Below are positions 1 through 9,947 of a stretch of DNA of 64,000 nt, piece by piece. Source of the DNA: Embleya hyalina (GTDB taxonomy: Bacteria; Actinomycetota; Actinomycetes; Streptomycetales; Streptomycetaceae); assembly GCF_003967355.1 (NCBI RefSeq), contig NZ_BIFH01000053.1, positions 1 through 64,000 on the forward strand. The letters run 5' to 3'. A model generated the notes under the pieces. It was given only the letters and a program-made list of their open reading frames with translations, was not told where the DNA came from and did not search any database. A program made the translations under genes and the position numbers. The first letter of the stretch is position 1, and each line of letters starts with the position of its first letter.

Positions 1-21
1 ATGCACCGACGCGGCCAGTGC

Positions 22-539
22 TCACGACACCCGGATTCCGGCGTTTCCGCAGGGCCCAGTGCTCACGATCAAGCGGAACCTACACTCACCCAAACCGACA
101 CCGGAAACACACCCCGCCCACCGCTCCCCGGCCGACGGCAACTCCACCGCGGGCAGCGAAACACCGGCCGGCACCGTCAATGCCGCCGCCAACAGGACAA
201 GATCCCCCGAGCGCTCGCGATAATCGGCGTGCCGACCGGCCACGAACTCGAAACCCACCAGATCCCAACCCCCCACCAGCAACCGCCACGACACCCCGAG
301 CCCCATCCCGCCACACACTCCCCGATCAACGCCTCACGCCGCTGCGCCGCCGCCCGAGGATCACCGGCGCGCAGCCCTTTGACGAACACCGGACCGGTCG
401 CGGTGTCCACGCGCACGGCCAGGTCGCTGTGATGGCCTCCGTCCACGGGCGTGACCGCGTGGATCGGCCCGGTCAGGGCCTCGATCGCCGAGCACGTACG
501 CACCGGCAACGCGTCCGCAGGAAGCCGACCCTCGTCCAT
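22..539 (-). pseudogene. Aminoglycoside phosphotransferase-like gene, frameshifted
   Basis: A good start (ATG at 539 preceded by GGGAGGA) opens a frame reading MDEGRLPADALPV and containing FVKGLRAGDPRAAAQRREAL, which resembles the N-lobe of APH-type small-molecule kinases of Streptomyces. Near position 305-320 the homologous reading moves to another frame, which continues as SWRLLVGGWDLVGFEFVAGRHADYRE and stops near 22. The two pieces together make about 170 residues, whereas family members are about 270-300, and the catalytic HxD and DFG-like region is absent. I read it as a dead kinase gene that lost its 3' half. The family call rests on my recognition of the VKGL and GRHADYR patterns. Confidence 0.55.
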
Positions 540-951
540 CGAGTCCTCCCGATTGTCCTGCGGACGCCGCCGGTCCGACTCGCCGCAGACGTTGCACGCT
601 GCCGCCCTCGCGGCGCGACGAGGCGACGATCGATTGTCCACCTCGGTCGTGTCGCCCCGGGGTCCGATCCCGGCCGAGTTCGATGCGTCCGGCCGACTGC
701 TGCGGATGCCGACGGCCGCGAAGTTCGTCGGACGCCCACGGCCGCAGGCCACCCGTCCGTATCGCACCGGTGAGCGCTGCGCACCACCGGCGGGTTCGAC
801 GTCGAGGGCCCTTCGGCGCGGGTAGGTCGGGGGGGTCCTTCTCGCGGCTCACAGACAACGCGATCGCGGTTTTTCGGACGATGGCAGGCCGCGGCAGCGT
901 CCTGCGTTCCGACCGCGACCTGATCACGGGGTCGAAACGGACTTCGAAAGC
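540..951. other. Non-coding or decayed stretch
   Basis: I see no frame with coherent protein character and no RNA gene in this stretch between two decayed genes. It holds the ribosome site of the kinase relic at about 541-550. Confidence 0.4.
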
Positions 952-1210
952 TCAGCAGCTCAGGTACTTGACCATTGCGTCGCCGCTATCGGCTGCCGCG
1001 CGATAGAAGCCGGTGAGCTTCGCCAGGTCTTGGACGACCCGCGGCTCCCAATCGTCGTGCCATGGGGTGGTGAACTCGAGTTCCTCCACCAACGCGGTCA
1101 TGCGCCGCGGGGTTCGCGCAGAGCCAGGTTTCGCACGGAGCGCGGCGCAAAGCCTCGGCAGCCGCGGTGACCTGCTCAGGGGTGAGCGTGGTGACGACGG
1201 TGTGTTCCAG
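952..1210 (-). pseudogene. Small hypothetical gene, frameshifted
   Basis: On the minus strand one frame reads TTLTPEQVTAAAEALRRAP and, after a one-base shift near 1105-1115, another reads MTALVEELEFTTPWHDDWEP and on to KYLSC, ending at a TGA at 952. The joined reading looks like one short protein of roughly 80 residues, and the second part has normal codon use. I do not recognise a function. It could also be a short intact gene starting at the internal ATG (MTALVEEL). Confidence 0.35.
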
Positions 1211-1311
1211 CGGTCCGCGCCGGTCGGGGCAGCGCACGGTCCGCTCTCCCCGCGAAGACGGGTGCCCGCGACCGGAATGCGCTCGACGTTCGGTGAAGGT
1301 CGGAACGTGAT

Positions 1312-1520
1312 CTACCGGGAGTCGTTCAGCCAATCGCCCGGGAGCAGGTCGCGTATTGCGTCGAGGGCTGCTTCGGTGCGGCCGCGGACCAGGAGATCCG
1401 TGCCGTCGTCGTCACGCAGGAGCACGTCACGGACGACCTGTTGTTCTTGTGGTGGGGTATTGCCACGTGCGGGCACGACCCGCAGGTGATCGCCGATCTG
1501 CGGACCGCACGCCGAGCCTG
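1312..1520 (-). pseudogene. C-terminal fragment of an unrecognised gene
   Basis: The minus-strand frame ending at 1312 reads GDHLRVVPARGNTPPQEQQ and then a charged segment ending DLLPGDWLNDSR, with typical actinomycete third-position GC. Upstream in the same frame the reading becomes arginine/proline noise, so only a C-terminal piece is credible. No family is recognised. Confidence 0.25.
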
Positions 1521-1984
1521 ATGCCCCCGGTCGCCCGCGCGGTGTGCCACGCCGGCCCGGCCGATGGAGAACCTGCGCGTGGCAGGGGCCGAAGCGCCGT
1601 GAGGAACACACCGTGCGGGGGTTGACGTTGCCTGCGTTGGCACGCGGTGGAGGGCTTGAGCACCTTCGTCTCGGCGTGGTTCGCGTGTTGCACGAGATAA
1701 CAACGACGCGATCCGCGACGAGGACGCCGCTCCCCCTGTCCGATTCCCCGGCAGCCTCGTACCGCGCCGGGTCTGCGCGCCCGAACCCGGCCCGCGGCGG
1801 TCGGCCGGCCCGATGCCGCCGACACGGCTCGGCGTGATTGCCGGACCTGTCGACACCGAAACAGTTCGCGCCAGTTCCGGCGGGCCTTGCCGAACGTGCT
1901 CCAACGTGGATCGGGCGGTGCCGTGCGAAGGTCATCGAAGGCGATCCGCACGGCCAGGTCCACCCACTTGGTCGCGTGCAGCGT
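1521..1984. other. Decayed stretch with no clear gene
   Basis: There is no coherent coding frame throughout. A minus-strand segment at about 1870-1990 (GTLHATKWVDLAVRIAFDDL) has protein-like character but neither a start nor a recognised family. Confidence 0.3.
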
Positions 1985-2844
1985 CCCGATCACGCTCACC
2001 CTGTCCGTGCCCGACAACATCACGTCGGAGATGGGATCGGCCTGCTCGACGTCGCGGACGTGATCCGTCCCCATCCCGACGTGGTGGCGTTCCCGCGTAC
2101 CGTCGAAGACGAGGACTTCCCGGCCGAGTTGTCGAAGCTTCCGGGCGGGATCGAAGCCCGGGACGCATCGAGGCATACCACGACCGATACGGCATGCGCT
2201 GTGTCGGCGAGATCGACATCACCCGGCCGCCCTGGCGCGAGCGCCCCACTACGCTCGTGCCCGTGATCCTCGACCACGTCGCGAACTTCGAACCGGGCGC
2301 CGCCGAACGGCGCTTCGAGCAGGGGCGACAGCGGGCACCGGCCAAGGAAGAGGGCGTGTTGGCGCGCCTGCGGGCCCTGCCGGAGGAGGCCGATCGCCTG
2401 GTGCGGGCCGGCGTCCTGCACGACCGCGAGGACGTCTTCCACCTCACGTTCGGGGAGTTCCGCGACGCCGTGCGCGAACAGCGGGTGGACGACGATCTGA
2501 TCCGCCGGCGCAAGGAGGAGTTCCGCTCGTACCACGCGCTCACCCCGCCCACCGTGCTCACATCCGACGGCGAGGCCGCCACGGGGACGTACCGACGCGA
2601 CGACGTGCCGGCAGGCGCGCTGATCGGCCTGCCGGTCTCCGCCGGGACGGTCGAGGGGCGGGCCCGCGTCATCGTCGACATGGCGCGGGCCGACGCGGAG
2701 GCGGGCGACATCCTGGTCACGGTGCACACCGACCCCGGTTGGGCGCCCCTGTTCGTCGGGATCGCCAGCCTGGTGACGCAGGTCGGCGGCCTGATGGCCC
2801 ACGGCGCGGTGATCGCCCGCGAGGGGGGTCAGTCGATCTGCTGA
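1985..2844 (+). pseudogene. rph: Rifampin phosphotransferase (rph) remnant
   Basis: Three consecutive frames together give the C-terminal part of the ATP/PEP-dikinase-like rifampin phosphotransferase. The first reads TLSVPDNITSEMG (to about 2036), the second LLDVADVIRPHPDVVAFPRT to PGGIEARDA (to about 2165), and the third IEAYHDRYGMRCVGEIDITR onwards. The swivelling phosphohistidine domain is at the end, and its catalytic-site motif GGLMAHGAVIARE is intact. Family members continue past this motif, but here the frame ends in GGQSIC and a stop. The break coincides with the 3' end of the convergent lectin-like gene at 2829. The two frameshifts and the 3' loss make this a pseudogene. The cut may mark the junction of the injection-system island. 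Confidence 0.75.
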
Positions 2845-3920
2845 GCGGTGAGGTTGTCCAGTTTGGCCGCAGGGGTGCCCGTGCCTTCGAGGGTCAGGGT
2901 GAATTCGACCTTCGTCTTGGGCGGGACGGGAGCCGATACGCGGGCGAAGCGGATCTCCGCGCTGCCCAGGGTGCCGTCCCTGACGGTTTCGGCGGTGGCG
3001 GGGGGAGCGCTGCCGACTTCGTACACGACGTCGTCGATGACAGTGAGGTTCGGCGGGACGGTGAAACGCAGCAGCCATTCTCGCAGAGGGCAGTCCTCCG
3101 CGGCGGTCAGCGTGACCTTGTAGGACTTCGCGTCGGCGCCGGTCTGTTGGGAGTCCACCGTCAGTGGAGGCAGCCCGACGCGCACGTTCCGGATGGCGTA
3201 GGTGGATCCGCGCTCGTTGGTGGTGGCCGAGAACGCGAGCCTGACGTGGGACGGAAGCCCGGTGAATGTGTCGTTGATCCACTTGGGCTTGGGGTCCTGC
3301 GGGTTGTGCCGAACCGTGACTTTCCCGGATCCCGGCGCTTTCGGGCCCGTGGGGGTGAAGTCGACGCGGACGCGGGCCGGTGTCTTCCGCTCGGCGGCGA
3401 TGCCGGCCGTCACCATGGTGGCATCCCTATAGGCGTACTTGCCCGTGGGGTTCGCCTGTACGGCCGGACCGCGCAGCACCAGCGAGTTCGGCGCGGTGAG
3501 GTGCGAGGTGGAACTGGTGCCGACGAGTTCGGTGTTGGAGAACTGCCCCTTCTCGTCGATGCCCACGCCGACGCAGGCACCGGGAACGCCCGCACTGACG
3601 GGCTTGTTGAGGTTCGCGTAGCCGAGGGCCGCACCGCCGGCTCCCTGGTGAAAGGTCGCCGTGGCGTCGAAGAGGAAGACGGAGAGCCCTTCGCCGTCGA
3701 GGTGGTCGTGCGAGTGCTCGGCGTAGTAGTCGAATTCGACGGTGAAGGCCCGTGTGGTGGAAATCTCGTCGTGGAGCACGGCGGTTCCCAGTCGCTGCCG
3801 AATGTCGCCATAGCCCAGGACGAGCCAGCCGCCGGGCAGATCGGTGTCGCCGTAGAACGTCCATCGGCTCGGCGCGATCGTTCCGGAGAAGGTCTCGGTC
3901 AGGGGGAAGGTGATGGTCAT
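2829..3920 (-). CDS. L-type-lectin-like protein of the injection-system locus
   Basis: This is a 363-residue protein starting at ATG 3920, with GAGGAC upstream. Residues about 1-190 resemble legume/L-type lectin beta-sandwich domains: an early FSGTIAPSRWTFYGD strand, a central GEGLSVFLFDA segment and GGAALGYANLN. The C-terminal part (about 240-363) is a second all-beta region like DUF11/cohesin-type domains. There is no signal peptide or membrane segment. It is the last gene of the minus-strand structural run, 61 bases after the YVTN propeller, a position where such clusters often keep fibre or target-binding genes. I infer a carbohydrate-binding fibre or accessory role; no function is shown by the sequence. 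Confidence 0.6.
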   Translation of the reverse strand: MTITFPLTETFSGTIAPSRWTFYGDTDLPGGWLVLGYGDIRQRLGTAVLHDEISTTRAFTVEFDYYAEHSHDHLDGEGLSVFLFDATATFHQGAGGAALGYANLNKPVSAGVPGACVGVGIDEKGQFSNTELVGTSSTSHLTAPNSLVLRGPAVQANPTGKYAYRDATMVTAGIAAERKTPARVRVDFTPTGPKAPGSGKVTVRHNPQDPKPKWINDTFTGLPSHVRLAFSATTNERGSTYAIRNVRVGLPPLTVDSQQTGADAKSYKVTLTAAEDCPLREWLLRFTVPPNLTVIDDVVYEVGSAPPATAETVRDGTLGSAEIRFARVSAPVPPKTKVEFTLTLEGTGTPAAKLDNLTAQQID

Positions 3921-3981
3921 CTGTTCGTCCTCTTCGTTCTCGGGGCGGGATGGGGGCGGGTGCGTCGTCCGAACGGACCTC

Positions 3982-6810
3982 TCACGAGCACCATTCGGGC
4001 CGGCCGGGGTCGAGGCCGACGGGGATCCGCTTGTCGGGGCGGGGCGGGCCGACGTCGACGGTGAACACGACACCGGGCTCCGGATTCCGGGTGCCCGTCA
4101 CATACACGTGCTCCGGGTCGTGGACCGTGATCGCGGTCGGGGTGGCGTCGAGGTCCACCCGGGCACGTGGGGCGAGCCCCCCGGTGCTGTCGACGAGCAG
4201 GAGTCGGTGGGGGTCGCGGGCCGTCACCAGCAGGGTGGTTCCGTCGGGGGTGATTGCGATGCCGGTGGCGTGGACGGGCGTTCCGTCCCATGTCAGTGAC
4301 ACCGGCGTCGCGGGGGTGATCGTCTTGGCGTCGGGATCGAAGGCGATGCGTACGAGGTTGCCGTCGCCGGCGACGTACCCGATGTGGGGCTTCGCGGCGC
4401 CCGGTGCCCAGACCACGCCGGTGGGCTTCGTCGTGAGGGTCGGTGGGGTGGCGGCCACCGTGTTGTGGGTCGTGTCGACCACGTGGAGGGTCGGTGTCGC
4501 GACATCGGCCACCAAGACGTAGGGGTGGTCGGGGCTGCCCGCGAGGTGTCGCGGATCGGCGTTCGCGGCGAGGGGCAGGACGGCCGGGACGGGGAAGGCG
4601 CCGACGGATCCCTGCTTCGCCTGGCCGCTTCCGGCGTGGCAGGTGTAGAGGAGACAGCCGTCCGGGGAGACTCCGAGGCCGGCGATCGACTCCGATCCAC
4701 CCACTTTCCGATGGGAGTCGGCCACCAATCCGTAGCCGGTGGCGTCGAGTTCCCAGGCCGAGCCGGGCGCGCTGTCGTAGGACACGTAGAGGGTTCGTCC
4801 GCACGGCGACAGGGCGACGCCTTGCGGCTTGGCGGACCCCACCGCGATCGTGTGGACTTCGGGGTTCTCGCCGTCGGGCCCGACGATCGCCAGCACGTTT
4901 CCCGCTTCGGTGTTGGCCACATACAGGATTCCGGTGGGCGAGACCCCAGCGGTTGTCGGTCCCTTGACCCCGGAGGCGATGTCGCAAACGTGTGTGGCAT
5001 CGTCCTGCTCGCCCAACGCGTAGACCGACACGACTCCGTTTTTCTTGCTCGGTGTTCGGGTGACGTAGAGGTGGCGACCGTCGGGGGAGAACGCGATGCC
5101 GAACGGGGAAAGCGGCTCCTTGCCCTTGGTGAACTCGACCGCGATGGGGGTTTTCTTGCCCTGGCCGTTGGTGGAGTTCTTGTAGACGACGACCGGCCGC
5201 GTGTCGTCGTCCCATAGCGCGCCATAGAGGTGATCGGCATGGTTGGGGTGGACGGCGAGGCCGTGGATATTGGTCTGATCGGTCCACAGCTTCGTGGGAT
5301 TCTCTCCGAGTTCGTACGCGGTGACGGCCTTCCCGGCTTCGGAGACGTAGACGAACCTGCCGTCCGTGGACGGGAGTACCGTGACCGGGTTGGTCAGTCC
5401 GGATAGAACCGTCGTCACCTCCCGTGGGAATTCGTGGTGCAGGGTGACGACTCGCCGACGCCCGGAATCGGCGATCGTCACGTACTCCTTCCGGGAGATC
5501 GCCGCGGCGCGGAGATCCGTGCCGGCGCCGAGGTCGATCGGCTCGGCCGGCTCGAGGTCGTCCACGGGGACGACTGCGGCCTTGCCGTCGTCCGTACGAG
5601 TGCCCACGTACGACCATCGATCGTCGAGACACGCGACCGTCAGCGGCGTTCCCTTGATCTTCGGACTCGCGGCGTGCAGGGCGTGGAGCGTGGCGTCTCC
5701 GCGGCAGGTGACGAGCACTCGCTTCCCGTCGGGGCTCACCGCCACATCGGTCGGATCCTTGCCGACCTGCGCGGTCTCGGCCACCGCGGGATTGGCGAGC
5801 ACGGTGACGACGCCGCCGCCGGTGTGGTCGGTGACGTGCACGCGTGAACCGTCGTGGTCGAAGGCCACGCCACGAGGGGCCGCGAAGCCGCCGGGGTCGG
5901 TAACGATCGCGCACTTCGTGGTGGCGAGGGTGACCGGATCGACGAACGTGATCGTGCGGTCGGTGTGGTCGGCCACGCATACGCGGCCGTCCCGGGAGAC
6001 GGCGACGTCGATCGGTTGACGTCCGACGGGGACGGTCTTCGGCTGCGTGTTCCGGGGCGCGCCTGTCGTGGGGTCGACGTCCACGACGGACAGACTGTCG
6101 GACCCGTAATTGACGACATACAGGCGTCCGGCGTCGGGCGACAGCCGCAGCGCGCGCGGATCGCGGCCCACGCCGATGGCGTCGGGAAGCGCGCTCGGCT
6201 TGGCGGGGTCGTGCAGATCGAGGATCGACAGTGTTCCCGCGTCCCGGTTCGCCACATACGCGTACGGCCGCGTCCCGGTGACGAGGACCGCCCCGGGGCG
6301 CTTGCCGACGGCCACACAGGGCGCTTTGGCGGGCGGAGTGGCCAGGGGAAGGACGGAAACGGTGTCGTCGCCCCAGTTGGCCACGACGGCATGGGCCTGG
6401 TCGGGCGTGAGCGCGATCGCCCGGGGGACGCGTCCGACCTCGACGAATCCCATGTGGGTGAGCGTGCCGGGCTTGGCCGCGTCGAAGACCGCGACTCGGT
6501 CGGTGCCGGCGCAGACGACGCACAGCGTTCGCCGATCGCCGGCAACGGACGCCAAGGCGAGGGCAACGGGTTCGGCCCCCGCGGGCAGGTGCACGGGCGC
6601 CGGATGGTCGGCGGCGGCATCGAGGTCGACCACGGTGATCGTGTCGGACTGCGCGTCGGCGACGTAGACGTAGCGTCCTCCATCGACGGACAACGCGCAG
6701 GGCCCGACGCCGACGGCCACCGCCACCGGCTTGCCGTCGCCCGACGCGAAGTCGATCACGCCGAGCTCGTTCGACCCTCGGTTGGGCACGAGCAGTCTCG
6801 TTGTCGTCAT
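3982..6810 (-). CDS. Large YVTN/YncE-type beta-propeller protein
   Basis: This is a 942-residue protein with ATG at 6810 after GGAGG. It is made almost entirely of YVTN-type repeats of about 40-45 residues, each with a strand such as GRYVYVADAQSDTITVVDLD, RLYVVNYGSDSLSVVDVD or LYVANTEAGNVLAIVGPDG, enough for two seven-bladed propellers. It starts MTTTRLLVPNRGSNELGVID with no secretion signal, unlike many free YncE-like surface proteins. It lies 52 bases downstream of the large baseplate gene in the same run. I infer a peripheral baseplate, fibre-like or cargo protein. A free cytoplasmic propeller is the alternative. Confidence 0.7.
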   Translation of the reverse strand: MTTTRLLVPNRGSNELGVIDFASGDGKPVAVAVGVGPCALSVDGGRYVYVADAQSDTITVVDLDAAADHPAPVHLPAGAEPVALALASVAGDRRTLCVVCAGTDRVAVFDAAKPGTLTHMGFVEVGRVPRAIALTPDQAHAVVANWGDDTVSVLPLATPPAKAPCVAVGKRPGAVLVTGTRPYAYVANRDAGTLSILDLHDPAKPSALPDAIGVGRDPRALRLSPDAGRLYVVNYGSDSLSVVDVDPTTGAPRNTQPKTVPVGRQPIDVAVSRDGRVCVADHTDRTITFVDPVTLATTKCAIVTDPGGFAAPRGVAFDHDGSRVHVTDHTGGGVVTVLANPAVAETAQVGKDPTDVAVSPDGKRVLVTCRGDATLHALHAASPKIKGTPLTVACLDDRWSYVGTRTDDGKAAVVPVDDLEPAEPIDLGAGTDLRAAAISRKEYVTIADSGRRRVVTLHHEFPREVTTVLSGLTNPVTVLPSTDGRFVYVSEAGKAVTAYELGENPTKLWTDQTNIHGLAVHPNHADHLYGALWDDDTRPVVVYKNSTNGQGKKTPIAVEFTKGKEPLSPFGIAFSPDGRHLYVTRTPSKKNGVVSVYALGEQDDATHVCDIASGVKGPTTAGVSPTGILYVANTEAGNVLAIVGPDGENPEVHTIAVGSAKPQGVALSPCGRTLYVSYDSAPGSAWELDATGYGLVADSHRKVGGSESIAGLGVSPDGCLLYTCHAGSGQAKQGSVGAFPVPAVLPLAANADPRHLAGSPDHPYVLVADVATPTLHVVDTTHNTVAATPPTLTTKPTGVVWAPGAAKPHIGYVAGDGNLVRIAFDPDAKTITPATPVSLTWDGTPVHATGIAITPDGTTLLVTARDPHRLLLVDSTGGLAPRARVDLDATPTAITVHDPEHVYVTGTRNPEPGVVFTVDVGPPRPDKRIPVGLDPGRPEWCS

Positions 6811-6862
6811 CGCTTCCTCCATTCGACCGTTCGATGTGGGGCGCGGCGCGGCGGGCGGCAAC

Positions 6863-9800
6863 TCATGGGTCCAGCACCGTCATTCGGTGCTCGAACGAGA
6901 AGACCGTCTCGTCGTCGTCGCAGGCCAGCGACTGCATGGGCAGGTCCGTGCGGCGGGCGCCGGTGATGGGATCACAGGGGTACAACCGGACGGCGGCCAC
7001 ATGGCGGACGGCGGGGAGGGCTTCGAGCAGGCGGAAGGCATCGCCGGCGTGCACGGTGCGGCCCAGTGGCCAACCGGTGTGGTCCGGCCCGCCGTTCACG
7101 GGGTTGAAGTGGGCGTACAGGGCATGGGCGGCGTCCTCGGCCAGGCGGTCGCGTTCGGAGACGGTCGTCCACGGTTGGGGGACGAGGTCGGCTTCGACGA
7201 CGATGCCGAGATAGCGGGGCGGTTCGAGCCACAGCGGGACGCCGGGGGCCTGTCGGGCCTCCAGAAACAGGCGCAACCGGTCGCGGGCCTCCGGCGACGG
7301 GCTCAGGGAGGGATGGGGGATGCGGCCGGTCGGATCGGGTGTGGCGGCGGGGATCAGCAGGAGGCGGACACCACGGCGAACGACGCCGGCGCCGGTGGCA
7401 CCATCGGCACCACCGGTCGCGGGTTCCGGATTGCGCGCGCCGACGACGTCGGGCGGCGCGGGCTGCGTCAGCCGATCGATCTCGCCGGGGCCGACGTTGC
7501 CGGCGGCTCCCCGGGTCGTGCGATACGCATCGACGGTGACGACGGCACCGGCCGGGGGGACCTTGCCGTGTTGCCGACCGGCCTCGGTGGTGCCCGGGGA
7601 CCAGGGGCCGAAGATCACCTGCCCGGTGGTGTGGTCGACGACGACGTGTTCGTCCCCTTCCCCGGAGTCGGCGAAGTCGGGCACCGCGTTCCAGGGTTTG
7701 CCGTCGACGAGGATCCGCGGCCGGGGGTCGTCGCAGACGCGCGCGTCCAGCAGTGGGAAGACCTGCCCGGGGCGACCGTCGGAGGTGAACCGCCGGTCGC
7801 GGGCGCCGGGAGACGTCTGGACGGCCGGGACGGGGTCGGTGTCTCCGGTGTCCCAGGCGACCACATAGCCCGTCTGGGCGGTGCGTCCGGGATCGAGGAC
7901 CTGAACCGCCAATGTCGGTGGGGGGTTCGGGCCGTCCCAGTCGAGGGTGTGCCGGGCACGGGCGTCCAGGGGAACCCGGATCGCGCCGTTCGCGTCGGGG
8001 ACGGCCGCGACGTAGGCGCACCGGTCGATGTCCCACCACAGCCGACCCGCTTCCGGGCGATACACCGACACCGCCACGCGTCGCGCCGGGGTGGAGGCGT
8101 CGGTCACCGTGACGCACAGGCTCAACGCGTCCGTGTCCGGGTGTTGGGGGACGGAGACGGTCGCCAGGATCAAACCCATGGGTTCCTGGATGCCGGCAAG
8201 ATCGTGCGCCGCCGTCAGCGTCGACGTCGGCTGCCCTGCGGTGAACAGGTCACCGGTGTTCGCCGCGCCGCGGTTCAGGAGCAACGGCGTGACGGTGGTC
8301 GCGGTGGTGGCGGCGTGCCCGCTCGAATCCTGGGTCGTCTCGAAGACGATGCCGCCCGCCGTGCTCACCCTGGTGCCCTTGGGCACCGCACCCGAAGTGC
8401 CGCGGCGGCGGGTGAACACGATCGTGGTGGTCGCCGGGCGCCAGACCGCGTACGCGTGCGCGGGGTCCAGGATGCCCGCGGCGCCGGGCGCGTAGTGCAC
8501 CCGGGCCATGCCGGCGCCCGCGTCCAGGGCGGTTTGCTCGTATTCGCCGGGGGTTACGGCGCGTCGGGGGAAGGTGCGGCCCAGGGGCTCGCGCACGGCG
8601 CACGCGTTGGGGGTCTCGGCGTCGATGCCGCCGACGGCCGGCAGCGGGTTGGTCACCGTGGAGACGCCCGGTACCGGGCGCGGCAGCGTGGTGATGGTGC
8701 GGGCGGCGACGTTTCCGCAGGTGCCGCCGCCCGTGAGGTGGTGCGGTACGCGGACGACCGCCCCTCGCGGCAACCGGGCACCGTGTCGGCGGGGGCCGGA
8801 GTCGGTTCTGGCGACGGCGGCGAACACGGCTTCGTCGGTTCCGGGGAGCACGCTGAAGTGGCGGTCCTCGGGGCCGGAACCGGCCAGGGAGTCGACGTGG
8901 ATCCACTGTTCGGTGCGGTCGCCGAGCACGACGAGAGCGGTGAGCACGCCGGCGGTGAGCAGAGGCGGGTGGGCGAACCGCAGGCATTCGTCGTCGATGC
9001 CGGCCGCGGTGCCCAGGGTCCCGTCGGCCACCCAACGGGCCTGCGCCGCGCCGGTGGTCGGGTACATGTCGGCTCGTGGCCGCAGACGCCTGACGAAGCC
9101 GCCGCCGAGGGTGTCGGGCCGATCGGATCGGAAGCGCAGGAGGCCGACCTGTGTCCGATCCAGGTCGAGGTTCAGGTCCATGTCGGGAAGCCGCAGCCGA
9201 ACGGCGGCCGGGTACTGGTCGGCCGGCACATCCACGACCACGGTGCCGGGGCGACCCATCGCGTCTCCGGCGTCCGATACGTGGCGGCAGTCGACCCAAT
9301 GCCTGCCCTGCCAGGTCTGCCAACGGCCGGGCCCGAAGCCGGCGCCGGGCTCGTCCGCGTCGACGTCCAGCACGACACGTGCGCCGGGCGTCGTCTGCGA
9401 CAGGACGACGAGCGGGTACGCCTCGACCCCGGGATCGTCCGGTCCGAGAGCCACCGGTGGGGAGCCGGGGAAGGGATGGAACGCCCCGGCGAATGTGCCG
9501 TTCACCTCCCGCCCCAGGAAGAAGCCGGTGGCGACGGCCGCACACGGCGTGTGGGCGACGTCGGCGAGTGTGGTGAACACGGCGGTGTCCTCGCCCGCGG
9601 GTCTGGTCGCCACCTGGGTACCCGCCGGGATCGTGACCGGCCCGAGGTCCGCGGCGAGTTCGAACACCAGGCCGGCCGTGGCGGCCGAGGCGGGTCGGGA
9701 ACGGATGCCGAGCAGCCCCAGCACCCTCAGCCGGTGGAGTTCGGGGGCGCGGTCGACGCGGTCGCGCAGGAGTTCGGCCATGTCGACGAACGTCTCCAGT

Positions 9801-9943
9801 ACGGCCAGACCCGGCTCTCGGCGGTCGGCGCCGGTCCAGGTGCCGCCGAGGTCGCGGGGCAGGCGGGCCCGGACGGCGGCGACGGCATCGGCGAGCAGGC
9901 CCTCACGTGCGCGTGTGACCGACGGGGACGGCGGGGAACTCAC
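6863..9943 (-). CDS. Large baseplate assembly protein (J-like)
   Basis: This is a 1026-residue protein. I place the start at GTG 9943 (four bases after the stop of the tail-I gene, with GGTGGGGGG ahead) rather than GTG 9958. The N-terminus (LETFVDMAELLRDRVDRAPE) and the end (GDAFRLLEALPAVRHVAAVR) match the pattern of the putative baseplate assembly protein of phage-tail-like systems. Such proteins are baseplate J/T4 gp6-like wedge components that connect hub and sheath. The centre holds several beta-rich segments, for example GNVGPGEIDRLTQPAPPDV, which is characteristic of J-like proteins. It is in an operon with the smaller J-like protein and tail protein I, as expected for a contractile injection system baseplate. 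Confidence 0.8.
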   Translation of the reverse strand: MSSPPSPSVTRAREGLLADAVAAVRARLPRDLGGTWTGADRREPGLAVLETFVDMAELLRDRVDRAPELHRLRVLGLLGIRSRPASAATAGLVFELAADLGPVTIPAGTQVATRPAGEDTAVFTTLADVAHTPCAAVATGFFLGREVNGTFAGAFHPFPGSPPVALGPDDPGVEAYPLVVLSQTTPGARVVLDVDADEPGAGFGPGRWQTWQGRHWVDCRHVSDAGDAMGRPGTVVVDVPADQYPAAVRLRLPDMDLNLDLDRTQVGLLRFRSDRPDTLGGGFVRRLRPRADMYPTTGAAQARWVADGTLGTAAGIDDECLRFAHPPLLTAGVLTALVVLGDRTEQWIHVDSLAGSGPEDRHFSVLPGTDEAVFAAVARTDSGPRRHGARLPRGAVVRVPHHLTGGGTCGNVAARTITTLPRPVPGVSTVTNPLPAVGGIDAETPNACAVREPLGRTFPRRAVTPGEYEQTALDAGAGMARVHYAPGAAGILDPAHAYAVWRPATTTIVFTRRRGTSGAVPKGTRVSTAGGIVFETTQDSSGHAATTATTVTPLLLNRGAANTGDLFTAGQPTSTLTAAHDLAGIQEPMGLILATVSVPQHPDTDALSLCVTVTDASTPARRVAVSVYRPEAGRLWWDIDRCAYVAAVPDANGAIRVPLDARARHTLDWDGPNPPPTLAVQVLDPGRTAQTGYVVAWDTGDTDPVPAVQTSPGARDRRFTSDGRPGQVFPLLDARVCDDPRPRILVDGKPWNAVPDFADSGEGDEHVVVDHTTGQVIFGPWSPGTTEAGRQHGKVPPAGAVVTVDAYRTTRGAAGNVGPGEIDRLTQPAPPDVVGARNPEPATGGADGATGAGVVRRGVRLLLIPAATPDPTGRIPHPSLSPSPEARDRLRLFLEARQAPGVPLWLEPPRYLGIVVEADLVPQPWTTVSERDRLAEDAAHALYAHFNPVNGGPDHTGWPLGRTVHAGDAFRLLEALPAVRHVAAVRLYPCDPITGARRTDLPMQSLACDDDETVFSFEHRMTVLDP

Positions 9944-9947
9944 GCGA

